Source: Desulfocapsaceae bacterium
GTDB taxonomy: Bacteria > Desulfobacterota > Desulfobulbia > Desulfobulbales > Desulfocapsaceae
Length of the DNA stretch: 33,220 nt
Reading direction: 5' to 3'
Assembly (NCBI GenBank): GCA_030065655.1
Contig: JASJDT010000009.1
Coordinates: forward strand, 1 to 33,220
Shown here: one piece after another, positions 1 through 9,895 of the stretch
How the letters are laid out: every line of letters starts with the position of its first letter
How positions within the stretch are numbered: position 1 is the first letter of the stretch
Made by a program: the position numbers and the translations under genes
Notes under the pieces: model-generated
Database searches by the model: none
What the model saw: only the letters and a program-made list of their open reading frames with translations
What the model was told of the DNA's origin: nothing

Positions 1-374
1 AGCCTTGCCAGGATTTAGAGTGTTGAATTCAAGTGAAATATCCAAAAAATACCTATCTGAAAGTAAAAATAAATCAAATAATACTTGTGCTTTCGATAAT
101 AATCAATTAGGGTGCGCTCGCAATTTGCTGCTGGAGCACTCTTTGCACTATTCTCAGTTATATTCTCATACGAATCATACCTTGAAATTGTCTCATTGAT
201 GCTCTTGTACAAAAAACAGCTATTTGTTATCGAGTCCCGGTGGGAAAACCTTCTCATGGTTTTCTTCCTGGAAAAATACTGGAGCAATCCTATAGTTGAC
301 AGTTAATTGCCGGTTGGCAATACCAATATTTTTTGCTGGTTGACCTTTCGTATGGAGAGGCAACCTCTAACAAT

Positions 375-419
375 GGCTCTATGGAAGAGCCGATTTACAA
401 TCGTGCGCATTTATCGCAC
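375..419 (+). promoter_or_regulatory. Two tandem hairpins in the csp 5' leader (GGCTCT-atgga-AGAGCC; GTGCG-catttat-CGCAC)
   Basis: Perfect inverted repeats 375-380/386-391 and 403-407/415-419, directly upstream of the AAGGAG Shine-Dalgarno of the csp ORF. Confidence 0.55.
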
Positions 420-440
420 AACGAACAAGGAGTAGTAACA

Positions 441-641
441 ATGGTTGAAGGTACAGTAAAATGGTTTAACGATGCAAAAGGTTTTGGATTTATCGAGCAA
501 GATGGATCCGGTGATGTTTTTGTGCATCATACAGCTATCCAAGGTGAGGGTTTCAAGACTCTTGACGAAGGCGAGCGAGTAACCTTTGAAGTTGTCGATG
601 GAGCAAAAGGACCGGCAGCTGAGAACGTCGTTAGAAGCTAA
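441..641 (+). CDS. CspA-family cold-shock protein
   Basis: [34 protein letters not shown] is a canonical cold-shock domain. ATG at 441 follows AAGGAG, so the longer 333 start in the ORF track is probably leader. Confidence 0.95.
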   Translation: MVEGTVKWFNDAKGFGFIEQDGSGDVFVHHTAIQGEGFKTLDEGERVTFEVVDGAKGPAAENVVRS

Positions 642-662
642 TTTTTTGCCTCTATAGTCGTA

Positions 663-693
663 AAAACCCGCCCTTGTGGTGGGTTTTTTTTTG
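663..693 (+). terminator. Rho-independent terminator of csp
   Basis: AAAACCCGCCC-ttgt-GGTGGGTTTTTTTTT. Confidence 0.85.
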
Positions 694-785
694 CTTTTTT
701 CTGAGGGGAGAACTACTCTAGGGAAGGATCTGATTTTTCTAGAAAAAAGATCTTCACATGCGTACTTACAGCCTAGGAGAAAGCA

Positions 786-1096
786 ATGATAACATTCGCA
801 TGGGTGGCTACTCCGGAAGCATGGGTTGCCCTTATCACACTGGTGGCCATAGAGATTGTACTGGGAATTGATAACATTTCTTTCATCTCTATTCTTGTTG
901 CCAGATTACCCGTTGTGAAAATAAATAAGGCCCCTTGTCTTTTCCACGCTCATTGCCATCTTCATCACTCCTCAAACCATTTATTGAACATCCTTACTGG
1001 CAGAATTTAGGTTTCCTTATTCTCATCATTACATTTATTTTTGGCTATCTTTATCATTCAATGGCGACTTTTATCAGTAATAATTATTATTTTTAG
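786..1096 (+). pseudogene. Degraded TerC-family membrane protein (internal deletion/frameshift)
   Basis: N-terminus WVATPEAWVALITLVAIEIVLGIDNISFISILVARLP is a TerC signature. It runs into a frameshifted tail; another frame reads KPFIEHPYWQNLGFLILIITFIFGYLYHS, resembling a TerC C-terminus. Confidence 0.6.
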
Positions 1097-1132
1097 AGTT
1101 GATTAAGATATTAGCTCAATCTAGCGTGCCGT

Positions 1133-1163
1133 TGAGAGCCTGCCTCTCACCAGCCGGGAGGCA
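1133..1163 (+). promoter_or_regulatory. Bistable leader: TGAGAG/CTCTCA hairpin versus TGCCTCTC/GGGAGGCA hairpin that contains the Shine-Dalgarno
   Basis: 1133-1138 pairs with 1144-1149; 1141-1148 pairs with 1156-1163 (one G-U). GGAGG precedes ATG 1168. Confidence 0.45.
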
Positions 1164-1167
1164 AAAT

Positions 1168-1854
1168 ATGAATAAAATAATAGTTATACTGCTAAATATA
1201 GTTATTTTGGCAATACCATTTACAGGACAAGGCAGCACGATAGTCTGTGCCAATCAACCTGAAGTCACGATCAATCATGCTCGACCGGAGATGATACCCG
1301 AGCTTTGCGCTTCTTCAGCCAAAGCATTAAGTATACTGGGTAGCTACGATCTGACTCCCAAACGGCAGATAGTAATTAACATAATCAATACTGAAATTAA
1401 TCACCTCGGCTACATGGCCTACGGTTCCTATAACAGCCGTACGGATCGAATAGAGTTAATGTCATATGAATCCATATTGAAACAGGACGATGCACCGGAG
1501 ATGTATGGTGAGTTTTTCGACCGGGTTCACTACAGAGGTGCCATTGCCCATGAAATCGCCCATGCGGTTTTTCATCACCATTCTCACAACATGTCACCCG
1601 GGCCGGCACCGCAAGAGTATCTTGCCCATGCCGTTCAACTCGCATCTCTGCCAAAGGAAAGAAGAAACAAAATTATCAGCAGCAAAGACTCAACATCTTG
1701 GGAATCGGGGGATGCCATCAGTGATGTCTATATGGCTCTCGAACCAACCGGATTTGCGGTAAAGTCATATATGCACTTGACCACTACGGAGAATCCCTTG
1801 GTGTTTATCGACATTCTTCTCAAGTCTAAATGGTTCTATGTATATATACCCTGA
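1168..1854 (+). CDS. Secreted HExxH putative zinc metallopeptidase (DUF6639-like)
   Basis: Signal peptide MNKIIVILLNIVILAIPFTGQGS; motif AIAHEIAHAVFHHH; internal ATG 1168 preceded by GGAGG. Confidence 0.7.
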   Translation: MNKIIVILLNIVILAIPFTGQGSTIVCANQPEVTINHARPEMIPELCASSAKALSILGSYDLTPKRQIVINIINTEINHLGYMAYGSYNSRTDRIELMSYESILKQDDAPEMYGEFFDRVHYRGAIAHEIAHAVFHHHSHNMSPGPAPQEYLAHAVQLASLPKERRNKIISSKDSTSWESGDAISDVYMALEPTGFAVKSYMHLTTTENPLVFIDILLKSKWFYVYIP

Positions 1855-2032
1855 TGCCGGTAAGAGAGCTTGATAGAGCATATTTACTAGCATTTTTTAT
1901 GATAAAGATGGTTTGTGGAATGGGAAATCATTTTAAGAGCAGGCCATCTAATGTTCTAAAAATCTGCCGGTCAGGCACAACTTTGTAACTGTCAGGAAAA
2001 CTTGGAGAGGTAGAGTCGGTAATGTTGTACTA

Positions 2033-2059
2033 CCAATCCCGCTAGCTAAGCGAGATTGG
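2033..2059. other. 11-bp hairpin with one mismatch downstream of metF (possible terminator without a clear U-tract)
   Basis: CCAATCCCGCT-agcta-AGCGAGATTGG. Confidence 0.35.
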
Positions 2060-2075
2060 CAAAGCAGATCTATAA

Positions 2076-3590
2076 TTAAGCAGCTTTTTTATCCTTCGCT
2101 TGGTGATCTCTATCCAAGTGAAAATTAATCCAGGATGATGTATCCTTGAGTTCCCATAGTCGCGGTGGCACGAAGGAGCTGGCCAATTCATCGGTTTCGC
2201 TGTGTTTTTTCATGCGGTAGTAGGCTCGTACCCAGACGCAGAGCTTGTCTTCGTGGACCTCGCAATAGCCGTTATTGCTGCCACCACAGGCACCGTTTCT
2301 GGTGTGTTTTGGACACCCCGATTCCGGACATAGAAAGCCAACGTGCTGGATACCACAATCTCCACAGCTCTGGCAGGAGAGCATGAGTTTTTTAAATGGA
2401 TCTTCGAGAAAGAGTTTAAGAGCCCAGGATGAATTGGTTTTGTCCAGTGAACTTGATATTTTTTTATAGATTGGTGCTAATTTCGCATTCTTATCAAAGA
2501 ACCAATCATGAGCAGTACGAAGGAAAAGATAGTGGCAATTATCACCCACTTTGAGTTTGATTTTTTCTTTATATACCTGACCATTTTTTTGTTCATCAGA
2601 TTTTTTATAGAGATAAAACGATTTCGGATCATTTTCCTGGAATTCTTCGCGATAATCTTCCCAGTTGTGCTCTATCTCATCCATACGGTCAAGCACTTTA
2701 CCGACGGTATCAAAGCTGTCATGGATGCCACCCAAATGGATACCGTTGTAGCCGATACCTTTGAGTACAACGCCAAGGCGTGCAATACGCTCGATTGCGT
2801 GTTTTTTACCCTCGCCACTTTCGTATTCACTCAACACTTTTTGCAGCAGGTTATCAGATACATGTACACCTGGGACCTTGCCGGCATTCATTGGACGAGC
2901 GGGTCCTTTACCCAACAGATATAGAGAGGCAAGCACCGGAATATCAACATCATGCTCCTGGTTATAAATCAGCAGCTCTTCATATTTGTCGATGTCATAT
3001 CCCAGCTGAGTAATGGTGAATGAAGCACCGGCTTCAATTTTTCTTTGTAGCTTTCTATACTGAACAAGAGCCTCCGCCTCGGTATACTTAAACGGAGAGA
3101 CCGCGCATCCCGTCAGAAATATCTCGGAATGCCCTGTTTTAATAAGACGCATATTCAGATCGTTGAGCATGGATATAAGCACTACGGAATCAAAATCGAA
3201 AACAGGAGTTCCCCGGCCTCCGTATCCAAGTCCGGAATAATCACCTGTGAGGGCAAGAATATTTTTCATGCCCATATGCGCCAACTGCAGGGCTCTGCTT
3301 TCCATGCCGACACGATTGGTGTCGCGACAGGTGAAGTGCACAATGACATCCAGACCATAATTCTGCATTTCATAGCCAAGAGCATCCGGGCTTAAGGCCG
3401 GGTTACCGCCGGGATTATCGGTTATCGATACAGCCGTAATGCGACCGTCCTCAAAGGACTCCTTGGCTATACCCTTGATTTTATCCAATTTTTGACCTGA
3501 TACTTCGCGACCTGGTACCAGCTCAAGAGTAACAACAAAATTATCCGGGGTTGAAATGTCATCATTAAAATTACGTTTCACAGTTTCCAT
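2076..3590 (-). CDS. metF: Methylenetetrahydrofolate reductase fused to a C-terminal MetV-like domain
   Basis: N-terminal MetF (VVTLELVPGRE...ITDNPGG...ALTGDYSG...TQLGYD). Cys-rich C-terminus CQSCGDCGIQHVGFLCPESGCPKHTRNGACGGSNNGYCEV matches the MTHFR C-terminal/MetV family. Confidence 0.9.
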   Translation of the reverse strand: METVKRNFNDDISTPDNFVVTLELVPGREVSGQKLDKIKGIAKESFEDGRITAVSITDNPGGNPALSPDALGYEMQNYGLDVIVHFTCRDTNRVGMESRALQLAHMGMKNILALTGDYSGLGYGGRGTPVFDFDSVVLISMLNDLNMRLIKTGHSEIFLTGCAVSPFKYTEAEALVQYRKLQRKIEAGASFTITQLGYDIDKYEELLIYNQEHDVDIPVLASLYLLGKGPARPMNAGKVPGVHVSDNLLQKVLSEYESGEGKKHAIERIARLGVVLKGIGYNGIHLGGIHDSFDTVGKVLDRMDEIEHNWEDYREEFQENDPKSFYLYKKSDEQKNGQVYKEKIKLKVGDNCHYLFLRTAHDWFFDKNAKLAPIYKKISSSLDKTNSSWALKLFLEDPFKKLMLSCQSCGDCGIQHVGFLCPESGCPKHTRNGACGGSNNGYCEVHEDKLCVWVRAYYRMKKHSETDELASSFVPPRLWELKDTSSWINFHLDRDHQAKDKKAA

Positions 3591-4057
3591 CCTTGTGTGG
3601 TTCAGTAATGCCTGTCTAAATCTTGGGTGGATAGGTCGTTGTAAGATATGCTTTTTAAGTGAATTCCTGGCAAATAAAACAACTGATCTGTCTCAACAAA
3701 AAACTCCCACGGCGTAGTATAAGCATTGTTTAGGTGTGCTGGAAGAAAAACATTAAAAATCGAGGGTATTCACTCATCTCGGTAAAATATGCTCCCTTTT
3801 TTACATCTATTTTGGGAAAAAATAACACCAGAAATACTTAAAGCAAAAATAATGATATTTGATATGTGGGAATCTTGTGCTAAAAAAGTATTGTTTGCAG
3901 GCTGTTACAATGTGGTAGCTATTTTTATGTGCTTGTTTGATTACGCCAAAATTTTAAATAGAAACTCACCTTTTTTCTATGGAAGGGCGAGCCGAGAGCG
4001 GGGAGAATTCAGATCATCCTGAATAAATGCGCACACTCTCCCCAATATTCTATCCCA

Positions 4058-4501
4058 CTAATCGTGGGAAGCAAAATAGAGTTTGGCAAAAGCGTCAATG
4101 TGCTCCTTGAGCTTCGCGGCGTTTTGAAGGTCGGTGGTCTGTTTGCATTTCATGGCATACACAAGCATCTGATGAAGATGCGTAAGCATTTCCTCGTAGT
4201 TTTTGTCATCGGCTTTAATGCGTTGGGTGAGAAAATATTGGCTTACTATTTCCTGGAATTCATTGGCATGTAGTTCTTTGTTCATAATCCAGCGAATATG
4301 CTGGTTGCTGTTCTTCCCATCAGCGGGATTGTTGATCTTGTCCATGGATTTTTCAATGGTGGCTACATGTTCTCTGAGCAGGCTGATACGCATCTCATCA
4401 TCATAGATACCGCAGGGAATTTCACAATGTGAAAATGCAGGAACAGCAATCAGTAGTGTAGCACCCAGCATAAGAATAACTTGCAGCAATATTCTGGACA
4501 T
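4058..4501 (-). CDS. sodN: Nickel superoxide dismutase with N-terminal Sec-type signal peptide
   Basis: Ni-hook HCEIPCGIYDDEMR immediately after hydrophobic leader MSRILLQVILMLGATLLIAVPAFS. ATG at 4501 has SD AAGGAGGT; the upstream extension in the ORF track is unlikely. Confidence 0.9.
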   Translation of the reverse strand: MSRILLQVILMLGATLLIAVPAFSHCEIPCGIYDDEMRISLLREHVATIEKSMDKINNPADGKNSNQHIRWIMNKELHANEFQEIVSQYFLTQRIKADDKNYEEMLTHLHQMLVYAMKCKQTTDLQNAAKLKEHIDAFAKLYFASHD

Positions 4502-4806
4502 GGTTTTACCTCCTTGTCGGTTGATTCTGGTAAGAGAAATGGTTGTGACGGAAAATGAGCAGCAAATACATAGTCCAAACCTATTCATCTCATGGAGTAC
4601 ACAGTATGACTCCCTTTCGGAAAAACAAGAAAGGAATAGAGTCCTCTCTCTTTGATGATCTAACACCTGGATTCGGAATGATCTTCTTGATTTCGCCGGC
4701 GGTAGCATCTATGCTAAGCAAATAGTTACCGATACAGACACCCTGAAATGCGATGTAAAAAGAATAACCCATAATTCAATCTGCTAACCGATACTTCAGA
4801 AAATAC

Positions 4807-7776
4807 ATGCGACTGCCGGAACTCTCCCTCGCTTCTGTTCCTTTTTATGTTTCCTTCATCGTAGTTACGACCCTGGGGCTGTTTGTCGGTAGCTTTTGGG
4901 CATTCAATGAATTCCATGCATACCGGCAGAGTGTTGCCAACCTGCAAGACAACTATCAAAAGCAATATGAAGGAAGAGTATTTGAGGAATTTGAAAGAAT
5001 TGTCAATTTTATAGAGTACCAAAGGGCGGAACAGAGCAGCAGGGCAGGAGATAAACTCAGAGAAAAGGTCCAATCCGCCATCTCCATCGCTTCCCATGTT
5101 AACAGTTTATACAGCGAGAGTGCTGCTCCTGTACAGTTGCATCATATGGTAGCTGAAATGCTACGACCAATTCGCTGGGATAATGGCCTTGGCTATTATT
5201 TTGCTGGCAGTTTATCTACCGGCAAATATGTGCTCCATGCTGACAGGCCCTCGCTTGAAAATGTAGGCTTAGTCCAGCATCAGAACAAAAACTATAGAGA
5301 GACAATAGAGGCATTCCTCAAGATCATTGAGGAAAAGGGTGCTGGGATGATCCGTTATAGATGGACCAAACCGGAGTCAACTGCAGATAATTATGAAAAA
5401 ATTTCCTTTGTCAAAGAGTTCCAGCCCTTTAATTGGTTTATTGGCACCGGTGTATATGTTGATGAGATGGAAAACAGAACGCAACAGGTTGTCCTCAGCC
5501 GCCTTCAAAACCTTCAGTTCGGCAAAACCGGAGAATTGATGATCTACAGTGGCGACGGCACCGTTGTTTGCAGTACCAATAGAAAATTATTAGGCAGGTC
5601 CTTTGCAGGGCTCGTAAATGATGGCCATTATGGGTTTGCCTCGGCAATTTCAGAATTGCAAAACTCTGGGCGTGGAAGCGGTTTCTACCAGTATTCTGTG
5701 GTAGATCGTGGCAAAAAAGGTGAGATGGAACGACTCGGCTACATGGCAGAATATCCAGAATGGAATTGGCTTATAGCCACAAGTATATCGAAAGTGGAAA
5801 TGAACAAGGCAATCCAAGCAGAGACCGAAACCTATGTTGACATCGCCTTCAAGAATTCCGCCCTTTTTATAATTCTCTTCATTATCGCAGTCTCCTCTCT
5901 TTTACTGGTCTCCTTTTTTTATTCACGAAAAATTCGGGGTAGTTTTAATCATTTCACCGAATTTTTTCAGCAGGCAACTGACTTTAGGGCACGGGTGAAG
6001 AAAGAGATGTTGGGTTTTCCTGAACTAGAGAAGTTAGGCGAATATGCCAACCGCATGAATGAAGACAGATTGGCCAAAGAAAAAGTTATTCTAAGGGATG
6101 AGCGGCGACTTGATACCCTGCTTCAACTTGGATTCATGGAGAGTGGTAGCCTTCGGAAAATGTATGAATTCACCCTGAGACGCCTTGTTGAGATTACCGA
6201 GAGCCGGGCTGGCTATTTTCTTACCATTGAAGATGGCAAGCCGGTTCTCCAATCACTGGCCCGCCGTGAAGATGATGTGGCCTTTGGTGTAACCGTGGAT
6301 CCGGATAAGGGGCCTCCCAAACGTTATGATAAAACTCTTGAACGAATACTCGCCCAAAAAGGTATCGTTTTTCAAACAAATGCCCAGCAGGCTGCCGATC
6401 AAACTTTTTTCCCCATTGATGGGGATGTATATCAGCGGGTTGACGTACCGATCTTTGAGAACGAACAGATAGTGGCAATTCTCGGTTTATGTAATAAATC
6501 AAAAGCCTATGGTGAAGAGGATGCCCGTCAGGCAACCTTGCTTCTTGAGGGTATGTGGCTGCACAAAAATAAGATAACCAGCAGCAAGGAAATGTTGAAG
6601 CTAAGGCAGCTGCTCAAAAACATTACCGACTCAATGCCCTCCATGCTCATTGGTATTGACCAATCTTACCGGGTTATCCAATGGAACCAGAGGGCTGAAG
6701 AAAATACCGGCGTTTCTGCGGCGCAGGCAGAAGGATGTTTGTTACATGAGGTTCTACCCAGAATCAAAAGTTATGAGAAAGAAATGCAAAAGGTCATTCA
6801 GTATGGCGAGCAAACAGAAATACGCAGGATCCCGAGTGGTACTGAGGAAGAAAAAAGGTATGAAACACTCACAGTCTATCCATTGATTGCCGGCGACATC
6901 CAAGGTGCTGTACTGCGTTTCGATGATGTTACCGAGCGGGTGGCCATGGAAGAGATGATGATTCAATCAGAGAAGATGATCTCCGTCGGTGGGCTTGCTG
7001 CGGGGCTGGCTCATGAAATCAACAATCCCCTCGCATCCGTCAAACAGAACCTGCAAATGGTGAAAAAAAGACTCCAATCTTCACTTCCTCTAAATCAGCA
7101 GGCGGCAGAAAAAGTGGGAGTTGAACTTGAGGATATTCATCGCTACCTGGACGAGCGTGGCATTAATCATATGCTTGATCTCATCGACAACGATTCTGCC
7201 AGAGCAGTCAAACTGATCCATAACATGTTGTCATTTAGCAGAAAAAGTGTCTCGGTTTTCAATTACGTCGACATTCGGGAATTGCTCGATAGTGCATTAG
7301 CGTTTAGTTTGACCGATTACGACCTGAAGAATAAATATGATTACCGACGGATAAAAATAGAAAAGGATTATCCGGGTAAAATGCGGGAGGTACAATGTGA
7401 GCAGAGCAATATCCAACAGGTATTTCTCAATTTGATCATAAATGCAACTCATGCAATGGTAGAAAAAATGCAGGATAGCGAGGAGCCGCCATGTTTGTGT
7501 TTGCGCGTTCAGGAAGAAGATGATATTGCCAGAATTGAAATCGAGGACAACGGTACAGGAATACCCCGGAAAAATCTCAAGTCGATTTTCGAGCCTTTTT
7601 TTACCACCAAGGAAATGGGTAAAGGAACCGGTCTTGGGCTTTCCATCTCCTATTATATCGTTACCGATCAACACAAAGGATCCTTGCAAGTGAGATCACA
7701 ACAGGGTAAGGGAAGTTGTTTTGTCGTTCGCCTGCCCTTTGAACAACAGAACAACGAAGAACAGACATCTAGTTAA
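4807..7776 (+). CDS. Membrane sensor histidine kinase (Cache - GAF - PAS - HisKA - HATPase_c)
   Basis: TM segments flank a Cache-like region ([32 protein letters not shown]); His[23 protein letters not shown]; ATPase [27 protein letters not shown]. Confidence 0.92.
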   Translation: MRLPELSLASVPFYVSFIVVTTLGLFVGSFWAFNEFHAYRQSVANLQDNYQKQYEGRVFEEFERIVNFIEYQRAEQSSRAGDKLREKVQSAISIASHVNSLYSESAAPVQLHHMVAEMLRPIRWDNGLGYYFAGSLSTGKYVLHADRPSLENVGLVQHQNKNYRETIEAFLKIIEEKGAGMIRYRWTKPESTADNYEKISFVKEFQPFNWFIGTGVYVDEMENRTQQVVLSRLQNLQFGKTGELMIYSGDGTVVCSTNRKLLGRSFAGLVNDGHYGFASAISELQNSGRGSGFYQYSVVDRGKKGEMERLGYMAEYPEWNWLIATSISKVEMNKAIQAETETYVDIAFKNSALFIILFIIAVSSLLLVSFFYSRKIRGSFNHFTEFFQQATDFRARVKKEMLGFPELEKLGEYANRMNEDRLAKEKVILRDERRLDTLLQLGFMESGSLRKMYEFTLRRLVEITESRAGYFLTIEDGKPVLQSLARREDDVAFGVTVDPDKGPPKRYDKTLERILAQKGIVFQTNAQQAADQTFFPIDGDVYQRVDVPIFENEQIVAILGLCNKSKAYGEEDARQATLLLEGMWLHKNKITSSKEMLKLRQLLKNITDSMPSMLIGIDQSYRVIQWNQRAEENTGVSAAQAEGCLLHEVLPRIKSYEKEMQKVIQYGEQTEIRRIPSGTEEEKRYETLTVYPLIAGDIQGAVLRFDDVTERVAMEEMMIQSEKMISVGGLAAGLAHEINNPLASVKQNLQMVKKRLQSSLPLNQQAAEKVGVELEDIHRYLDERGINHMLDLIDNDSARAVKLIHNMLSFSRKSVSVFNYVDIRELLDSALAFSLTDYDLKNKYDYRRIKIEKDYPGKMREVQCEQSNIQQVFLNLIINATHAMVEKMQDSEEPPCLCLRVQEEDDIARIEIEDNGTGIPRKNLKSIFEPFFTTKEMGKGTGLGLSISYYIVTDQHKGSLQVRSQQGKGSCFVVRLPFEQQNNEEQTSS

Positions 7777-7842
7777 AGTATCCTGGTTTTGCATAATCGG
7801 ATGGCAGAGATTTTTGTATTAAAATTATCAGGTTAAAGGATC

Positions 7843-9096
7843 ATGAGTGAACTCATATTAATCAATATTTCCGGTAAAGACCGACGTGGGCTGAATTCCA
7901 GATTCAGTTCCCTGATGGCACAATATGATGTCAACATCCTTGATATCGGTCAATCGGTTATCCATGAACATATATCTCTTGGTATCTTGGTTGAAATTCC
8001 CGAGGCCGGTGATTTTCCGGCTCTCTATAAGGACATACTCTACGAAGGGCATAATCTTGGTTTAGCGGTGGAGATAAAAGCTGTAGCTCATGACCGTTAT
8101 GAGTCATGGGTGAAAGCTCAGGGTCAGGAAAGGCGCAAAATAACACTTCTCGGCAAAAAGATTACCGCCCAGCAGATTTCCGGTGTTACCTCGGTGATTT
8201 CAGAAAATGGTTTGAACATCGACTCAATATCCAGGTTGACCGGTCGCATTTCCCTGGCCAATCCCCAGCTTAATCCACGAGCCAGCATTCAATTGACAGC
8301 AAGCGGAAAGCCGAAAAATATCAAAGAAATGCGTAGAAGTTTCATGGAGATTTCTAGGCAGACCGGCATTGATATCTCATTTCATGTCGATAGTATCTAT
8401 ACCCGCAACAGAAAGTTGGTTGTTTTTGATATGGACTCGACTCTCATCCAGGTGGAGGTAATCGATGAATTGGCCAAGCTGGCTGGAGTTGGCGCCGAGG
8501 TTGAAGCTATTACTACGGCAGCCATGCGTGGTGAACTCGATTTCAAGGAAAGCTTTCGTAGGCGGGTTGCTCTGCTCAAAGGGCTGGACGAGCACAAACT
8601 CTCCCTTATAACCGACTCGCTACCTCTGGCTGAGGGCACCGAGATTGTGACAAAAACACTGAAGGGACTGGGCTATAAGCTGGGTATCCTATCCGGCGGG
8701 TTCACCTTCGTGGGTGAGTATCTCAAAAGGAAACTGGGCTTTGATTACCTCTATGCCAATACTCTTGATATAGCCGATGGGAAAGTTACCGGAGAGGTAG
8801 TCGGAGACATCATTGACGGCGAGAAAAAGGCTGAATTGCTGGCGATGATCGCGGAAAAGGAAAACATTCATCTTGACCAGACCATTGCCGTTGGTGATGG
8901 CGCCAATGATCTGCCCATGATCAGCCTGGCTGGGCTCGGTGTTGCTTTTCACGCCAAACCGGTAGTCAGGGAAAAAGCGGGCAATACCATCACCAGTGTT
9001 GGCCTGGACGGTCTACTCTACCTGATCGGCATTCATGATCGGGAAATACGTCAGGAAGAAGAAACGCTCCAGGTTGATCTGGACCAGGAGCGTTAG
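7843..9096 (+). CDS. serB: Phosphoserine phosphatase with N-terminal ACT domains
   Basis: HAD motif VVFDMDSTLIQVEVIDELA; GDGANDLPMISLAGLGVAFHAKP; N-terminal tandem ACT. Confidence 0.95.
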   Translation: MSELILINISGKDRRGLNSRFSSLMAQYDVNILDIGQSVIHEHISLGILVEIPEAGDFPALYKDILYEGHNLGLAVEIKAVAHDRYESWVKAQGQERRKITLLGKKITAQQISGVTSVISENGLNIDSISRLTGRISLANPQLNPRASIQLTASGKPKNIKEMRRSFMEISRQTGIDISFHVDSIYTRNRKLVVFDMDSTLIQVEVIDELAKLAGVGAEVEAITTAAMRGELDFKESFRRRVALLKGLDEHKLSLITDSLPLAEGTEIVTKTLKGLGYKLGILSGGFTFVGEYLKRKLGFDYLYANTLDIADGKVTGEVVGDIIDGEKKAELLAMIAEKENIHLDQTIAVGDGANDLPMISLAGLGVAFHAKPVVREKAGNTITSVGLDGLLYLIGIHDREIRQEEETLQVDLDQER

Positions 9097-9108
9097 CTCT
9101 GAGAGCCT

Positions 9109-9228
9109 CTATTTCTTGGTTGGTGTTGATCGCAGGATCAGGCAAAGGCGTAGAATGGCCTGATAGGTATCCCAATCTTTGGTAGCAAGAAGAGCTTGTT
9201 TAGTGAAGGCTATTTCATTTTTCAGCAT
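9109..9228 (-). CDS. 39-aa small ORF downstream of the cobalamin riboswitch/terminator
   Basis: MLKNEIAFTKQALLATKDWDTYQAILRLCLILRSTPTKK with strong SD AAAGGAGG; absent from the supplied ORF track because of its length. Confidence 0.6.
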   Translation of the reverse strand: MLKNEIAFTKQALLATKDWDTYQAILRLCLILRSTPTKK

Positions 9229-9266
9229 TGGTTCCTCCTTTGGTCCTGATTGAAGGTTCGCAAGCT

Positions 9267-9302
9267 AAAAAGCCCCGAACCAAAAAGGTTGATCCGGGGG
9301 CC
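9267..9302 (-). terminator. Intrinsic terminator between cobalamin aptamer and 39-aa ORF
   Basis: Minus strand CCCCCGGATCAACCTTTTTGGTTCGGGGCTTTTT. Confidence 0.75.
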
Positions 9303-9359
9303 CTGATTTCACCACAGATACAAGATTTCGACCTTTTTCCGCGAAGGTCAGTCAAATGA

Positions 9360-9512
9360 GTTTGAGGCAGGTCTTCTGACTTCCGGATCATCCCTTACCT
9401 GCGCCTTCCCGGCCATTCGGCCAGTGGCAAATGCAGGTTCAGTTCCCGGTCACAGCGGCGGGCCCGTTTCCGAATTACACGGAATTCCCTATTATGTCGT
9501 TTCGACACCTCT
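9360..9512 (-). ncRNA. Cobalamin riboswitch aptamer
   Basis: Minus strand GGGAATTCCGTGTAATTCGGAAACGGGCCCGCCGCTGTGACCGGGAACTGAACCTGCATTTGCCACTGG...GGGAAGGCGCAGGTAAGGGATGATCCGGAAGTCAGAAGACCTGCC carries the conserved B12-box and GCCACTG blocks. Confidence 0.93.
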
Positions 9513-9520
9513 AAATTCCG

Positions 9521-9549
9521 ACCATACCATAGCTTAAATTTGCGGTCAA
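9521..9549 (-). promoter_or_regulatory. Sigma70-like promoter for the cobalamin riboswitch transcript
   Basis: Minus strand TTGACC-N17-TATGGT. Confidence 0.6.
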
Positions 9550-9799
9550 TTAGTATGTTTGTGTTTTTTAGGATACTCCATGTGGTATCTTCTTAGTTGA
9601 AAATCTCTAAGTACGGAGCAGCTTCACCTTGCAAAATTACAATTTAGACGTATATTCAGAGGTCTTTTGGCAGGAGATAGACCAAGTTCACGTGAATTGT
9701 TGCTGAAAGCGATAACTTGTATAGGCAGGATATTGCCTCATTTTTCATCAGCAGAGCTTTGAGCACAGCAAAAGTAGGCAAGAGGAAAGCGACAGACAT

Positions 9800-9815
9800 T
9801 GGCTTTGAACTTGCA
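9800..9815 (+). promoter_or_regulatory. Candidate sigma54 (-24/-12) promoter for the glcD-glcF operon
   Basis: TGGCTTTGAACTTGCA, GG-N10-GC spacing, 80 bp upstream of the glcD ATG. Confidence 0.65.
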
Positions 9816-9895
9816 AAGCTTATTATGTCTTTAGCGAGAATGAAACTATGTGGATCGTGAATAAAGTACACAAAAATTTACGAGGTTTGTAGAGT

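Noticed and set aside
15-306. Short overlapping ORFs at the window start
   Set aside because: No domain, no convincing SD, overlapping on both strands
3789-4022. 77-aa ORF between metF and sodN
   Set aside because: No SD or recognisable family; AT-rich spacer
7805-7820. TGGCAGAGATTTTTGT as a sigma54 promoter for serB
   Set aside because: The -12 GC is replaced by TG; does not meet GG-N10-GC
9656-9871. 71-aa minus-strand ORF upstream of glcD
   Set aside because: Overlaps the proposed sigma54 promoter region and lacks family similarity
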